Shown: positions 34,020 through 43,128 of the stretch, one piece after another | How the letters are laid out: each line of letters opens with the position of its first letter | How positions within the stretch are numbered: the first letter of the stretch is position 1 | Source of the DNA: Flavobacterium sp. | Lineage (GTDB): Bacteria; Bacteroidota; Bacteroidia; Flavobacteriales; Flavobacteriaceae | Direction: 5' to 3' | Length of the DNA: 64,000 nucleotides | Assembly (NCBI GenBank): GCA_023251135.1 | Contig: JAHEZJ010000014.1 | Location: forward strand, 59,613 to 123,612 | The notes under the pieces: model-generated | The model's input: only the letters and a program-made list of their open reading frames with translations | The model's database searches: none | What the model was told of the DNA's origin: nothing | Made by a program: the position numbers and the translations under genes

Positions 34020-34961
34020 TTAATTGGCTGCTTCATTTCCCCAATTGGACAATTCTTCTTCGGCCCACAATTTAGGAAAAAAGATGCGTCTTTGGTATTT
34101 TGGGTGCATATATTTTTGCCAATCACTTCCGCCGGTAGCTTCTCCGTTTCCTTTTCCGCTTTCCAGTATGTATTTTCTTGCAGTGTTTAGGTGCTGCATG
34201 ACCCAGGTAATGTTTACCGTTTTGTCGTAATGACGCATGGCATCAATTAACTCTTGGTTTTGTTGATCTTCTAAGGGTAATTGCGTGAATTTTTGCCAGA
34301 TGTTTTTTGATTTAAAAGTAGACATCTGTCTCAAAAACTGATCTTTGTATTTGTTTTCAAATTCCTGAAGCAGGTATGATTTCTCACCCGTCTGATAATC
34401 TTTTCCGGCAGCCTGCCAGTACAGATGTTCGAAGCTGGTTTCTAATGGCGTGTTTTCGTCAAAGTTGGGTTTGTATCTGCGATCGGTTAAATTGATGACA
34501 TCGGTCGAAGCAAATTCAATTAATCGGTATTGTGCACTTTGAAAACCGCTGGCGGGAGTCAGTGTATTTCTGAATTTCATGTATTGGTCAACTTCCATTC
34601 CGTTTTCCATGATGCTGAAGGAGTTGGTCAGCATGTCAAAGTATCGGGTGATTCTTGAAAGTCTTTCGCTGAAAAAGGCAACCTGAATGTTTTGTGTATC
34701 GGCAATTTGATCAATTTCCCACAAAATCATTTTAAAAATTAACTCGTTTACCTGATGGTACATGATGAAAACCATCTCGTCAGGAAGCGTCGTGCGTTGT
34801 ATTTGTAAGCTTAAGAGGGCATCGGTCTGAATGTAATCCCAGTAGGTGATTGGTTTTGACCAAAGTAATCCTTCTAATTGTACATCAGTTTTTTGATTTA
34901 TAGCTTGGTATTTAAGGTCAATCTCTTTTAAAATTGATTCTGAATGATCAGTAGGGTTCAT
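34020..34961 (-). CDS. kynA: Tryptophan 2,3-dioxygenase family protein
   Basis: TDO opens the indole ring of tryptophan with O2 to give N-formylkynurenine. The 313-residue protein has YHQVNELIFKMILWEID (68-84), LTPASGFQSAQYRLIEF (134-150), the proximal heme histidine in VMQHLNTARKY (His257) and the TGGSDW motif (276-281). No kynureninase or formamidase gene is nearby. Its ATG overlaps the stop codon of the DUF3108 gene (TAATG), so translation is coupled. Members of this family in Bacteroidota are often annotated as TDO without test. Confidence 0.88.
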   Translation of the reverse strand: MNPTDHSESILKEIDLKYQAINQKTDVQLEGLLWSKPITYWDYIQTDALLSLQIQRTTLPDEMVFIMYHQVNELIFKMILWEIDQIADTQNIQVAFFSERLSRITRYFDMLTNSFSIMENGMEVDQYMKFRNTLTPASGFQSAQYRLIEFASTDVINLTDRRYKPNFDENTPLETSFEHLYWQAAGKDYQTGEKSYLLQEFENKYKDQFLRQMSTFKSKNIWQKFTQLPLEDQQNQELIDAMRHYDKTVNITWVMQHLNTARKYILESGKGNGEATGGSDWQKYMHPKYQRRIFFPKLWAEEELSNWGNEAAN

Positions 34962-35731
34962 TATTTTTTTGCTTTAAATGGATTTTTTAATCCTTTGTAT
35001 TCGTCAAGATCCGCTTTCAATGATCCGACAGCCAGATCTGCTTTTATACGTATCGGAACTTTGTTGTCGTCGTCTGTGATCCAGAGTGTTACGCTTTCTT
35101 TTTCTTTAAAAACTCTTCCTGTTTGTACTAAAGGCTTGAAGACCATCGTAGAAACGGTGCCAAATTTAGTTGTAATATCTTGACGGCCTACATATTTTAA
35201 CTTAAATTTTGTGATTTCATCGTCAAAAAACATGTCAATTGTAATGGCTTCCCCCGATTTTAATTTGTCTATACTTGGATGGTTTCTCAGGTAATAAAAA
35301 GAAGAGATGATATCCTGTACATTAGGAGTAATTACTATTGTTTTCTCTGTTTTTCGTTTGTAATCTTTTACCAAAACCTTGCTTTCGGGCTGATCGAAAA
35401 AGCCTTCCTGGTTTTTGGTGTAACCGCCTTCGTTTATTTTTCGAACGTAGCGGTAAGGGTCTCCGTTTTGTTTGTCAAAATAACTCTCGTAAAGATCTTC
35501 CACTTTAAAGAAAAATTTTGACATTCCGGTGGTGTATCCTTTTCCCACAGCATGAAACACTTTTTTATTGTTGATTGTCGCATCTTTAATTTCGAGTGTC
35601 GCATAGCCGGCATTGATAATTCCGTAATGGATTCTGAATTTGAAGTATTCTCCAGTATCAAAAGCATTTTCTTTTTGAGTGTCGAAACTTAAGGTAGTGA
35701 GAATTAATAGGAGTAGAACTAATTTTTTCAT
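34961..35731 (-). CDS. DUF3108 family exported protein
   Basis: From the ATG at 35731 the product is 256 residues with a signal peptide (MKKLVLLLLILTTLSFDTQ). The mature sequence has the DUF3108 pattern: FKIHYG-type strands, EIKDATI, AVGKGYT, KVEDLYESYFDKQNGDPYRYVRKINEGGY and SVTLWITDD. It is a predicted periplasmic beta-sandwich of unknown role in the envelope. The alternative start at 35773 would add 14 residues before the signal. It is first in the DUF3108-TDO-M23 operon. Confidence 0.88.
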   Translation of the reverse strand: MKKLVLLLLILTTLSFDTQKENAFDTGEYFKFRIHYGIINAGYATLEIKDATINNKKVFHAVGKGYTTGMSKFFFKVEDLYESYFDKQNGDPYRYVRKINEGGYTKNQEGFFDQPESKVLVKDYKRKTEKTIVITPNVQDIISSFYYLRNHPSIDKLKSGEAITIDMFFDDEITKFKLKYVGRQDITTKFGTVSTMVFKPLVQTGRVFKEKESVTLWITDDDNKVPIRIKADLAVGSLKADLDEYKGLKNPFKAKK

Positions 35732-35799
35732 AGTACATTTTTTACATTCCATTATAAAGATAAATAAATGCAAATTTTATTCCAAATGTACCAAAACAA

Positions 35800-35907
35800 A
35801 AAAACTCCGTCAAGGAATGACGGAGTTTTTATGCTATTAACTAACCAAAAAACTATAAATTATGAAATTTATATCAATTCGGAAGGAAACCACCCCTTCC
35901 TGATTTG
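35800..35907 (-). ncRNA. Candidate small RNA with promoter and terminator
   Basis: On the minus strand a -7 box TATCTTTG (35914-35921) is followed by three hairpins and a terminator. The first is GGAAGG/CCTTCC (35881-35900). The second is AT-rich, ATAAATT/AATTTAT (35855-35872). The last is a perfect 13-bp stem ending in seven T residues (35800-35812 with 35818-35830). The predicted transcript is about 108 nt. The DUF3108 gene downstream has its own promoter-like box. The plus-strand 62-codon ORF here lacks coding character. Confidence 0.5.
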
Positions 35908-36030
35908 CGAGTGCAAAGATAGATACAAAGTTCAAAAAATAAATGTTAAAAAGTGAGTTTAACATAACATTTGCATAAAAACCATCGTTTTACAGAGAAT
36001 TTTTTTGCATAATGTAAAAAAAATGCGTTT

Positions 36031-37191
36031 TTATAGCGTTCCTCTCAATTCCTGTTCTCTTTCGATTGACTCAAAAAGGGCTTTAAAGTTTCCTGCTCCA
36101 AATCCTTTTGCTCCCATTCTTTGAATAATTTCGAAAAATAGTGTTGGTCTGTCCTGAACAGGTTTTGTAAATATTTGCAATAAGTAACCGTCTTCGTCTG
36201 CATCGACCATGATGGCCAGCTTTTCAATTTCGTTAATGTCTTCTTTCATCATGTCCATATGCACACCTAATCTTTCAGGAATTGCCTGGTAGTAGGTGTG
36301 AGGGGGAGCAGATAAAAATTCAACACCTCTTGCTCTCAATTGTGATACGGTTTTAATGATGTCATCTGTAGCAATGGCAATGTGCTGAATTCCGGGTCCG
36401 CCATAGAAATCTAAATATTCTTCGATTTGAGATTTTTTCTTTCCTTCTGCCGGTTCATTAATAGGGAATTTGATTCTTCCATTTCCATTCGACATTACTT
36501 TACTCATCAATGCTGAATATTCTGTGGTAATTTGTTTGTCATCAAATGACAAGAAATTTACGAATCCCATAACGTCTTCGTAGAATTTTACCCAGGTATT
36601 CATTTCATTCCAGCCTACATTTCCAACCATATGGTCGATGTATTTTAAACCGGTTGGTTCCGGATTGTAATCCGATTTCCATTCTTTATACCCCGGAAGG
36701 AAAATACCGTTGTAGTTTTTTCTTTCTACGAAAATGTGAACCGTTTCTCCGTAAGTATAGATTCCTGAACGAATCACTTCTCCAAATTCGTCTGATTCAA
36801 CCGTTGGCTCCATAAAAGAACGGGCGCCACGTTTTATCGTTTCTTCATAAGCACTTCTGGCATCTTCAACCCAAAGAGCTGCTACTTTTACACCGTCACC
36901 GTGTTTTTTAAGATGTTCGTGTATTGGTGAATCCTGTGTTAAAGGTGTTGTCAGAACGATTCTGATTTTGTCCTGCTTTAAAACATAAGAGGCTTTGTCT
37001 TTTACTCCGGTTTCCAGTCCGGCATAAGCTAATGACTGATACCCGAAAGCCGTTTTGTAATAATGTGCCGATTGTTTGGCATTACCAACGTAGAATTCTA
37101 CATAATCGGTTCCTAATAATGGAAGGAAATCCTGTGCTCCTTCAAAGATTTTTTCTAATCCGTATTCTACTGATTTTACTTCTTTTGACAT
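36031..37191 (-). CDS. hppD: 4-hydroxyphenylpyruvate dioxygenase
   Basis: HppD converts 4-hydroxyphenylpyruvate to homogentisate in tyrosine catabolism. The 386-residue protein has two VOC domains. The Fe(II) ligands are His187 (YIDHMVGNV), His270 (GIQHIAIATDD) and Glu354 (LFFEIIQRMG). The C-terminal helix region GFGAGNFKALFESIEREQ that closes the active site is intact. It lies 172 nt downstream of hmgA, the next enzyme of the pathway, on the same strand. Confidence 0.97.
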   Translation of the reverse strand: MSKEVKSVEYGLEKIFEGAQDFLPLLGTDYVEFYVGNAKQSAHYYKTAFGYQSLAYAGLETGVKDKASYVLKQDKIRIVLTTPLTQDSPIHEHLKKHGDGVKVAALWVEDARSAYEETIKRGARSFMEPTVESDEFGEVIRSGIYTYGETVHIFVERKNYNGIFLPGYKEWKSDYNPEPTGLKYIDHMVGNVGWNEMNTWVKFYEDVMGFVNFLSFDDKQITTEYSALMSKVMSNGNGRIKFPINEPAEGKKKSQIEEYLDFYGGPGIQHIAIATDDIIKTVSQLRARGVEFLSAPPHTYYQAIPERLGVHMDMMKEDINEIEKLAIMVDADEDGYLLQIFTKPVQDRPTLFFEIIQRMGAKGFGAGNFKALFESIEREQELRGTL

Positions 37192-37260
37192 GATGTTTAT
37201 TTGTTTAACCGGTTAATCGTTTAATTGATTGAACCGAAGTGTTGTTTTTAAGATTTGTTT

Positions 37261-37346
37261 TTTACCGCAAAGCACGCGAAGTTATTTCGCAAGGTTCGCA
37301 AAGTTGTTGTAGCGATCTTCGCGTAAAATCCTTGCGAACTTTGCGG
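37261..37346. repeat. Intergenic inverted repeat with GCAAAG/CTTTGC words
   Basis: Left and right halves (ACCGCAAAG... at 37261 and CTTTGCGGT ending near 37346) form an imperfect hairpin with an internal duplicate (CGCAAGGTTCGCAAAG against CCTTGCGAACTTTGCG). It lies between hmgA and hppD. Confidence 0.55.
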
Positions 37347-37363
37347 TTAGATCGAAAGTGGAA

Positions 37364-38521
37364 TTACTCCGTCCAGGATTTGTAATACTGACCGTCGTCA
37401 AGACCCATGGCTTCTTCTGTAACCATTAATGGACGGAAAGTATCAACCATAACGGCTAATTCCTGAGTTTCTTTGTGACCAATGCTGCGTTCCATCGCAC
37501 CTGGTGCCGGACCGTGTGGAATTCCTTTTGGGTGTAAAGTGATATGACCCTGCTCAATGTTGTTACGGCTCATAAAGTCACCGTCCACGTAATAAAGTAC
37601 TTCATCAGAATCAATATTGCTGTGGTTGTAAGGTGCCGGAATTGCTTTCGGATGATAATCGTAAAGTCTTGGGCAGAAAGAACAAACGACAAAAGTGGCC
37701 GTTTCGAATGTTTGGTGTACCGGAGGCGGTTGGTGAACACGTCCCGTTATAGGTTCAAAATTATGAATGGAAAATCCGTATGGGAAATTGTAACCGTCCC
37801 AACCCACTACATCAAAAGGATGTGTGGCGTAAACCACTTCGTGAATCATGCCTTCTTTTTTGATTTTAATTAAAAAATCACCTTTTTCGTCATGTGTTTC
37901 CAGTTCGTTTGGCAAAATAAAATCGCGTTCGCAAAACGGCGAGTGCTCTAAATGTTGTCCCGATTGGTTTTTGTAACGTTTTGGAGTATAAAAAGGAGAG
38001 TATGATTCGACATAAAAAAGTCGGTTTTCTTCCGTCTCAAATTCTATTTGGTAAATAATGCCTCGTGGAATAATCAAGTAATCCCCATATTCAAAAGGGA
38101 TGTTCCCCAACATGGTTCTTAATTTTCCTTTTCCTTTGTGGATGAAAAGCATCTCATCGGCATCGGCATTTTTGTAGAAATAATTTCGAAGTGATTCTTT
38201 AGGAGCAGCCAATCCAATAATACAGTCTTTGTTGACCATCATGGCTTTGCGGCTGTCCAGAAAATCATTTTCCGGTTTTAATTCAAAACCTTTAAAAAGT
38301 AATGATTTTATGTTTTTTCCGATGGCAATTTTAGGCTCAACGGAATAAGAGTTTAAAATTTCTTTTACCTGAGTTGGTCGGTGTACGTGGTACGACAATG
38401 ACGAATGTCCGTGAAAACCTTCGGTTCCAAATAATTGTTCGTAGTAGAAACCTCCGTTAGGTTTTTCGAATTGTGTATGTCTCTTTTGAGGGAAGTCTCC
38501 AAGTTTATGATATAATGGCAT
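37364..38521 (-). CDS. hmgA: Homogentisate 1,2-dioxygenase
   Basis: HmgA cleaves homogentisate to maleylacetoacetate. The 385-residue protein has the cupin-type features of the family: HGHSSLSYHVHRPTQV near the N-terminus, DYLIIPRGIIYQIE, VVGWDGYNFPYGFSIHNFEPITGRVHQPPPVHQTFE (iron-ligand histidines) and NNIEQGHITLHPKGIPHGPAPGAMERSIG. It is shorter than the mammalian enzyme (about 440-450) but normal for Bacteroidota. With hppD it forms the upper homogentisate pathway; fumarylacetoacetase is not in the window. Confidence 0.96.
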   Translation of the reverse strand: MPLYHKLGDFPQKRHTQFEKPNGGFYYEQLFGTEGFHGHSSLSYHVHRPTQVKEILNSYSVEPKIAIGKNIKSLLFKGFELKPENDFLDSRKAMMVNKDCIIGLAAPKESLRNYFYKNADADEMLFIHKGKGKLRTMLGNIPFEYGDYLIIPRGIIYQIEFETEENRLFYVESYSPFYTPKRYKNQSGQHLEHSPFCERDFILPNELETHDEKGDFLIKIKKEGMIHEVVYATHPFDVVGWDGYNFPYGFSIHNFEPITGRVHQPPPVHQTFETATFVVCSFCPRLYDYHPKAIPAPYNHSNIDSDEVLYYVDGDFMSRNNIEQGHITLHPKGIPHGPAPGAMERSIGHKETQELAVMVDTFRPLMVTEEAMGLDDGQYYKSWTE

Positions 38522-38838
38522 GGCTTTTCTATTAGATAATTTGAAAATTAGATAATTTGAAAAATTTGAATTGTGTGAACAGATAATCAGCTCAATTCTT
38601 ATAATTGACTAATTATCTCAATTCGATAGCTTCACTCAGGATTTCTCTTGATGAGGAATTGAAGATACTCTAATAAACCTGTCCATTTTGTTTTCATTAT
38701 AACAAATGTCGTAATTTTTGCTGAGTAAAATTATAAATTATATCATTTATAAACATGATTTATTTTACTTTTTTTTGATATAATTTTTAAATGGCAAAAA
38801 AATAGTACAATTTTATTGAATTATTCTTGGCCTTAGTG
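38522..38838. other. Intergenic stretch with no recognised feature
   Basis: The 317-nt gap between hmgA and the patatin gene contains AT-rich direct repeats (GATAATTTGAAAA near 38534-38560) and TAATTATCT/AGATAATT inverted words. No exact TAnnTTTG box or structured RNA is apparent. Confidence 0.4.
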
Positions 38839-41193
38839 CTAAAATGAAAATCCAATACTAAACCAGGTGTAGCTTTTAGACAGCTCAGGTGACCAGGATT
38901 GTTTGATTTCGATTGGGCCAATGATGGTTTCTAATCCATAACCAACTGCGTATCCGGAGTATTTTGGCATCGAAATCCAGTCGACCTTAGTAAAAATATC
39001 GTCTCCTAAATTGGCGAAATTGGCAGATAAGTTAACGTGATTCTTTTTAAAAATTTCATAATCTAAGGTAATAGCGGTTTTTATAAAGCTGTTTCCGGCT
39101 ATACTTAGAAAGTCATATCCATAAAAATAATTGAAGTTATTGATTTTGCTGTAACCATACCCTCCAAGTATAAAATCGAAAAACGGAACGCTGTCGCTGC
39201 CAATATTAAATCCGGCATCGGCTTCAATTTTTACGGTAGCTTTTCTGAACAGTGTTTTTGCAAATGCAATTTCGGCCTGTGCAATCGAGAACGGTTTAAA
39301 CTGATGGGTGTAATCGGATGACGCCAGATAGGTTTGCAAGTCGGTAGAAAAATACAAGCCTGAGTGAGGGAAACTCTTTTTGTCAAACGAATCGTATTTT
39401 AAATAACCAAAAAGGCTAAAGTAGTTGCTCTTTTCGATAATGTTCCCTGTAGTGTTAAGTGTAGGCGAGTTGATTTTTAAATATTTGTGTTCAAAACCAC
39501 CGCCCATGAGGAATTTTTGCACAAAGATGGTTTGAAAATAAGCCTGATTGGTGATGTCTAAGAAATCAACATTAATGAGGTTTATATTTGGAGTCTGTGT
39601 GGTTAAGGTGCTGATGCTTGTGGTAACATTTCGATTGAATTGGTTCAATCGGGACTGAAATCCAAAGCTGATATTAAAACCGTTTTCCACATAATAATTG
39701 AAATCGTATCTAAAGTTATCTCCCAAAATAACGTCAATAGAAGTAACATCATTTTTTAAGAAGGTCTTTTTATGGGTAAGATTGAGCAGGATACCACTTT
39801 TGTAAAGTCCGTCATAATGCAGGCCCAGTTTTAAAAAAGTCTGGGTTGGGTTTTCTTTTAAAACGATATCAAGATTGTCCTGCTGCTCATTCGGCTCCAG
39901 GCAATACGATATGGTACTAAAGTTCTGGGTAGCATTCAGATTATTGATTCCGGTTTTAAGATCGCCATAGGTGATGGTGCTTCCGGGTTTAAAACGAAGT
40001 TTTCCGCGAATGTATTCTTTGGTGTAATTCTCGAGGTTTTCGCTGTTTATTTCTTTAATCTCGAGTGTATCGGTAACGATTTTTAGTTTTGGTTTTTTAT
40101 AAAAATGCGTTTCATCGGTCAAAGATTTAATTCTTTCATAAACGGCAAAGGCTGCTTCTTCTCCTTTTCGGATGATTTCTTCTCCTTTGTCAAATGAGAT
40201 TACGCCATAATCACGAATGTCCGGTTTGATATAAACATCGGTATCCTTGATTTTGCTTTTCATTTTATCAATAGATTGCAAATTGGTAATCTGTACCAGT
40301 ATTTTAGTTGCGTTTTTAAGGTTTTTGCGGTTCATAAGATCGTCCTGCACATCCACACCAATAATAATATCGGCGCCCAGATTGCGCACTTCTTTTATGG
40401 GATAGTTATTGACCACACCGCCATCAACCAATAAATTTCCATCAATTTCAACAGGGGTGAACAGGGAAGGGAATGCCGCACTTGCCATCATGGCCTGAAC
40501 GAGATTTCCTTTGTTTAGTAAAACTTCTTCACCGGTTTCAATATTGGTACCAATACACAAAAAGGGGGTCGGGAGTTTGTTGAAATCACGTACATGACGT
40601 ACATTTCGCGTAAGGCCGCTTAACAAATTATAGTTGTACATTCCTTTAGAGAGCGCTTCCGGAATTCCGATTTTAAAGTTACTGAAAGGCAAAACGATGG
40701 CGTATAGTTCGTCATTTTTTTTACCATAAAAGTTTTTGGACGAACGCGGAATGTAATCGTTGATGAGTTCGTCGAAGTTGGTCTTTTTGAAAATGGAATC
40801 GATTTGTGTTGCATTATAACCGGAAGCATAAAGTCCGCCAATTATAGATCCCATACTCGTACCGCCAATAAAATCGATTTTGATTCCGGCTTCTTCGAGA
40901 ACCTTTAGAACTCCAATGTGTGCAAATCCTTTGGCTCCTCCACCGCTTAAAACTAATCCAATTTTTGGTCTTTTCAGACTGTCTTTTTTTTGTTCCTGCG
41001 AGAATGCTTTTTGTGGATTTAGTAATACTACAACAAGTAAGAGGGCTGCGCTCCACATGGAAAATGACAACTGCGAAATACAAAGAGGCTTTCCTTTCTG
41101 GAAGAAAAGAGCAACTTTAGAAAAATCTTTTTCCAGTGAAGAAAAAGAACGTTTCGATGTGGTATTTTCGTGGGGCAGTCGATCAGTACGCAT
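38839..41193 (-). CDS. Patatin-like phospholipase with outer-membrane beta-barrel
   Basis: The 784-residue protein is of the PlpD/RssA-type fusion class. The patatin domain (about 75-300) has the oxyanion loop GGGAKG (84-89), the nucleophile GTSMG (Ser113) and the catalytic Asp in VDGGVVNNYP (near 257). A POTRA-like region (about 370-450) is followed by a C-terminal Bam/surface-antigen-like barrel. Such proteins secrete or display a lipase at the surface. The first 45 residues are unusual. A signal peptide begins at Met46 (MWSAALLLVVVLLNPQKAFS), so translation from 41058 is likely. It starts 8 nt after uvrC. Confidence 0.9.
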   Translation of the reverse strand: MRTDRLPHENTTSKRSFSSLEKDFSKVALFFQKGKPLCISQLSFSMWSAALLLVVVLLNPQKAFSQEQKKDSLKRPKIGLVLSGGGAKGFAHIGVLKVLEEAGIKIDFIGGTSMGSIIGGLYASGYNATQIDSIFKKTNFDELINDYIPRSSKNFYGKKNDELYAIVLPFSNFKIGIPEALSKGMYNYNLLSGLTRNVRHVRDFNKLPTPFLCIGTNIETGEEVLLNKGNLVQAMMASAAFPSLFTPVEIDGNLLVDGGVVNNYPIKEVRNLGADIIIGVDVQDDLMNRKNLKNATKILVQITNLQSIDKMKSKIKDTDVYIKPDIRDYGVISFDKGEEIIRKGEEAAFAVYERIKSLTDETHFYKKPKLKIVTDTLEIKEINSENLENYTKEYIRGKLRFKPGSTITYGDLKTGINNLNATQNFSTISYCLEPNEQQDNLDIVLKENPTQTFLKLGLHYDGLYKSGILLNLTHKKTFLKNDVTSIDVILGDNFRYDFNYYVENGFNISFGFQSRLNQFNRNVTTSISTLTTQTPNINLINVDFLDITNQAYFQTIFVQKFLMGGGFEHKYLKINSPTLNTTGNIIEKSNYFSLFGYLKYDSFDKKSFPHSGLYFSTDLQTYLASSDYTHQFKPFSIAQAEIAFAKTLFRKATVKIEADAGFNIGSDSVPFFDFILGGYGYSKINNFNYFYGYDFLSIAGNSFIKTAITLDYEIFKKNHVNLSANFANLGDDIFTKVDWISMPKYSGYAVGYGLETIIGPIEIKQSWSPELSKSYTWFSIGFSF

Positions 41194-41201
41194 AAAGATA
41201 A

Positions 41202-42995
41202 CTAGTTGGTTTTGTAAAAGTCGACAATTTTTTTGGCTTTTGACACTCCTATGATATCGGATATTTCTTTTTCAGTCGCTAATTTCAATCTTTTAACACT
41301 TTTGAAATGTTGTATTAACGTGAGCATCGTTTTTTCGCCAATGCCTGGTATGCTTTCTACGGAAGAGTTGAGTGCTGCCTTGCTTCGTTTATCTCTGTGA
41401 AAAGTAATTCCAAAGCGGTGTGCCTCGTTTCGTAATTGCTGAATTACTTTTAAAGTTTCAGATTTTTTATCGAGATATAACGGAATTGAATCACCCGGAT
41501 AGAATAATTCCTCGAGTCGTTTCGCAATTCCAATGATCGCAATTTTGCCGCGAAGTTCTAAGGCATCAATACTTTTTAATGCGGCAGAGAGTTGTCCTTT
41601 TCCACCGTCAATAATGATTAATTGTGGTAAAGGTTCATTTTCGTCTAACAGTCTTTTGTAACGGCGGTATACGATTTCGGTCATCGAAGCAAAATCGTCA
41701 GGACCTTCAACGGTTTTGACGTTAAAGTGACGATAGTCTTTTTTGCTGGGTTTCCCGTCTTTAAAAACAACACAGGCTGCGACCGGATTTGTTCCCTGAA
41801 TGTTTGAGTTATCAAAACATTCGATATGACGTGGTTCAACAGGCAATCGCAGGTCCTTTTGCATTTGTGCCATGATTCGGTTGGCATGTCGGTCGGGATC
41901 TATAATTTGTAACTGTTTGAGTTGTTCAATTCGGTAAAACTTTGCATTTCGAATCGAGAGCTCCAGTATTTGTTTTTTGTCTCCCAACTGCGGAACGGTA
42001 GTTTTGATGTTTTCGCCCAGATCCATTTCAAACGGAACGATGATTTCTTTAGAGAGCAACTGAAAACGCTCGCGAAGTTCTATAATGGCGAGTTCTAATA
42101 ATTCTTCATCGGTTTCGTCCAGTTTTTTCTTGATTTCTAAGGTATGCGAACGTATAATCGACCCGTGCGAAATCTGTAGAAAGTTAACATAGGCGGCACT
42201 TTCATCCGAAACAATCGAGAAAACATCAATATTGGTAATCTTCGGATTTACAATGGTCGATCGCGACTGGTAATTCTCGAGGACATCAATTTTTTCTTTT
42301 ATTTTTTGAGCTTCTTCAAAACGTAGATCTTTTGCATATTGAGTCATCAGTCGTTTGAAGTCTTTCATGCTTTCTTTGAAATTTCCTTTCAGGATTTCGC
42401 GAATCGCATCGACTTGCCGCTGATAGTCTTCCAAAGATTCCAGTCCTTCACAAGGGCCTTTGCAATTGCCAATGTGATATTCGAGACAAACTTTAAATTT
42501 TCCTGAATCGATGTTGGATTGGCTCAAATCGAAATTACAGGTTCTTAAAGGATACAATTCCTTGATTAAATCGAGTATGGTATGTACCGTTTTGAAACTG
42601 GTGTAAGGGCCAAAATATTCAGAGCCGTCTTTGACCATTTTTCGTGTAGAGAATATTCTCGAAAAAGGTTCTTTCTTGATGCAGAGCCAAGGGTAAGTTT
42701 TATCGTCACGAAGCAGCACATTGTATCGTGGCTGCAGGGTTTTGATCAGGTTGTTTTCCAATAAAAGCGCATCGGTTTCTGTGGGAACCACGATGTGTTT
42801 TATGGTTACAATTTTTTTAACCAGAACATTGGTTTTGGCGGTATCGTGTATTTTATTGAAATAAGAGGAAACTCTTTTTTTTAAGTTTTTGGCTTTTCCA
42901 ACATATAAAATCTTCCCGTCTTTATCATAATATTGATACACGCCCGGATTGTCAGGCAAGGTTTGGATTTGAAGATCTAAGGACGGTTTATGCAT
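41202..42995 (-). CDS. uvrC: UvrABC system protein C
   Basis: UvrC makes both incisions in nucleotide excision repair. At 597 residues it is standard. The GIY-YIG nuclease domain begins at NPGVYQYYDKDGKILYVGKAKNLKKRVSSYF. The UVR/UvrB-interacting motif is EEAQKIKEKIDVLENYQ. The RNase H-like C-terminal endonuclease domain has ECFDNSNIQGT and IIDGGKGQLSAAL, and a helix-hairpin-helix pair closes the C-terminus. It appears to be expressed with the patatin gene 8 nt downstream. A TAAATTTG box is on the minus strand at 43076-43083. Confidence 0.98.
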   Translation of the reverse strand: MHKPSLDLQIQTLPDNPGVYQYYDKDGKILYVGKAKNLKKRVSSYFNKIHDTAKTNVLVKKIVTIKHIVVPTETDALLLENNLIKTLQPRYNVLLRDDKTYPWLCIKKEPFSRIFSTRKMVKDGSEYFGPYTSFKTVHTILDLIKELYPLRTCNFDLSQSNIDSGKFKVCLEYHIGNCKGPCEGLESLEDYQRQVDAIREILKGNFKESMKDFKRLMTQYAKDLRFEEAQKIKEKIDVLENYQSRSTIVNPKITNIDVFSIVSDESAAYVNFLQISHGSIIRSHTLEIKKKLDETDEELLELAIIELRERFQLLSKEIIVPFEMDLGENIKTTVPQLGDKKQILELSIRNAKFYRIEQLKQLQIIDPDRHANRIMAQMQKDLRLPVEPRHIECFDNSNIQGTNPVAACVVFKDGKPSKKDYRHFNVKTVEGPDDFASMTEIVYRRYKRLLDENEPLPQLIIIDGGKGQLSAALKSIDALELRGKIAIIGIAKRLEELFYPGDSIPLYLDKKSETLKVIQQLRNEAHRFGITFHRDKRSKAALNSSVESIPGIGEKTMLTLIQHFKSVKRLKLATEKEISDIIGVSKAKKIVDFYKTN

Positions 42996-43128
42996 TCTGT
43001 TTTATTTCTGAAGATAGCGGTTGTGCTTTTTAAAGAACCTTTCGGCGTTTAAAAACCTTAACATTGATTTAGTTTCAAATTTACGAAATCAAAAGAATAA
43101 TTTCTATATTTAGATTTTATAATTCTAC

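Noticed and set aside
35768-35956. A 62-codon plus-strand ORF between the DUF3108 and hppD genes
   Set aside because: It overlaps the candidate small RNA, has no recognisable domain or convincing ribosome-binding site and looks like a chance ORF.
34020-38521. A complete tryptophan/tyrosine degradation operon
   Set aside because: hppD and hmgA are paired, but the tryptophan dioxygenase gene is in a different cluster with DUF3108 and M23 genes, and fumarylacetoacetase and kynureninase genes are not in the window.
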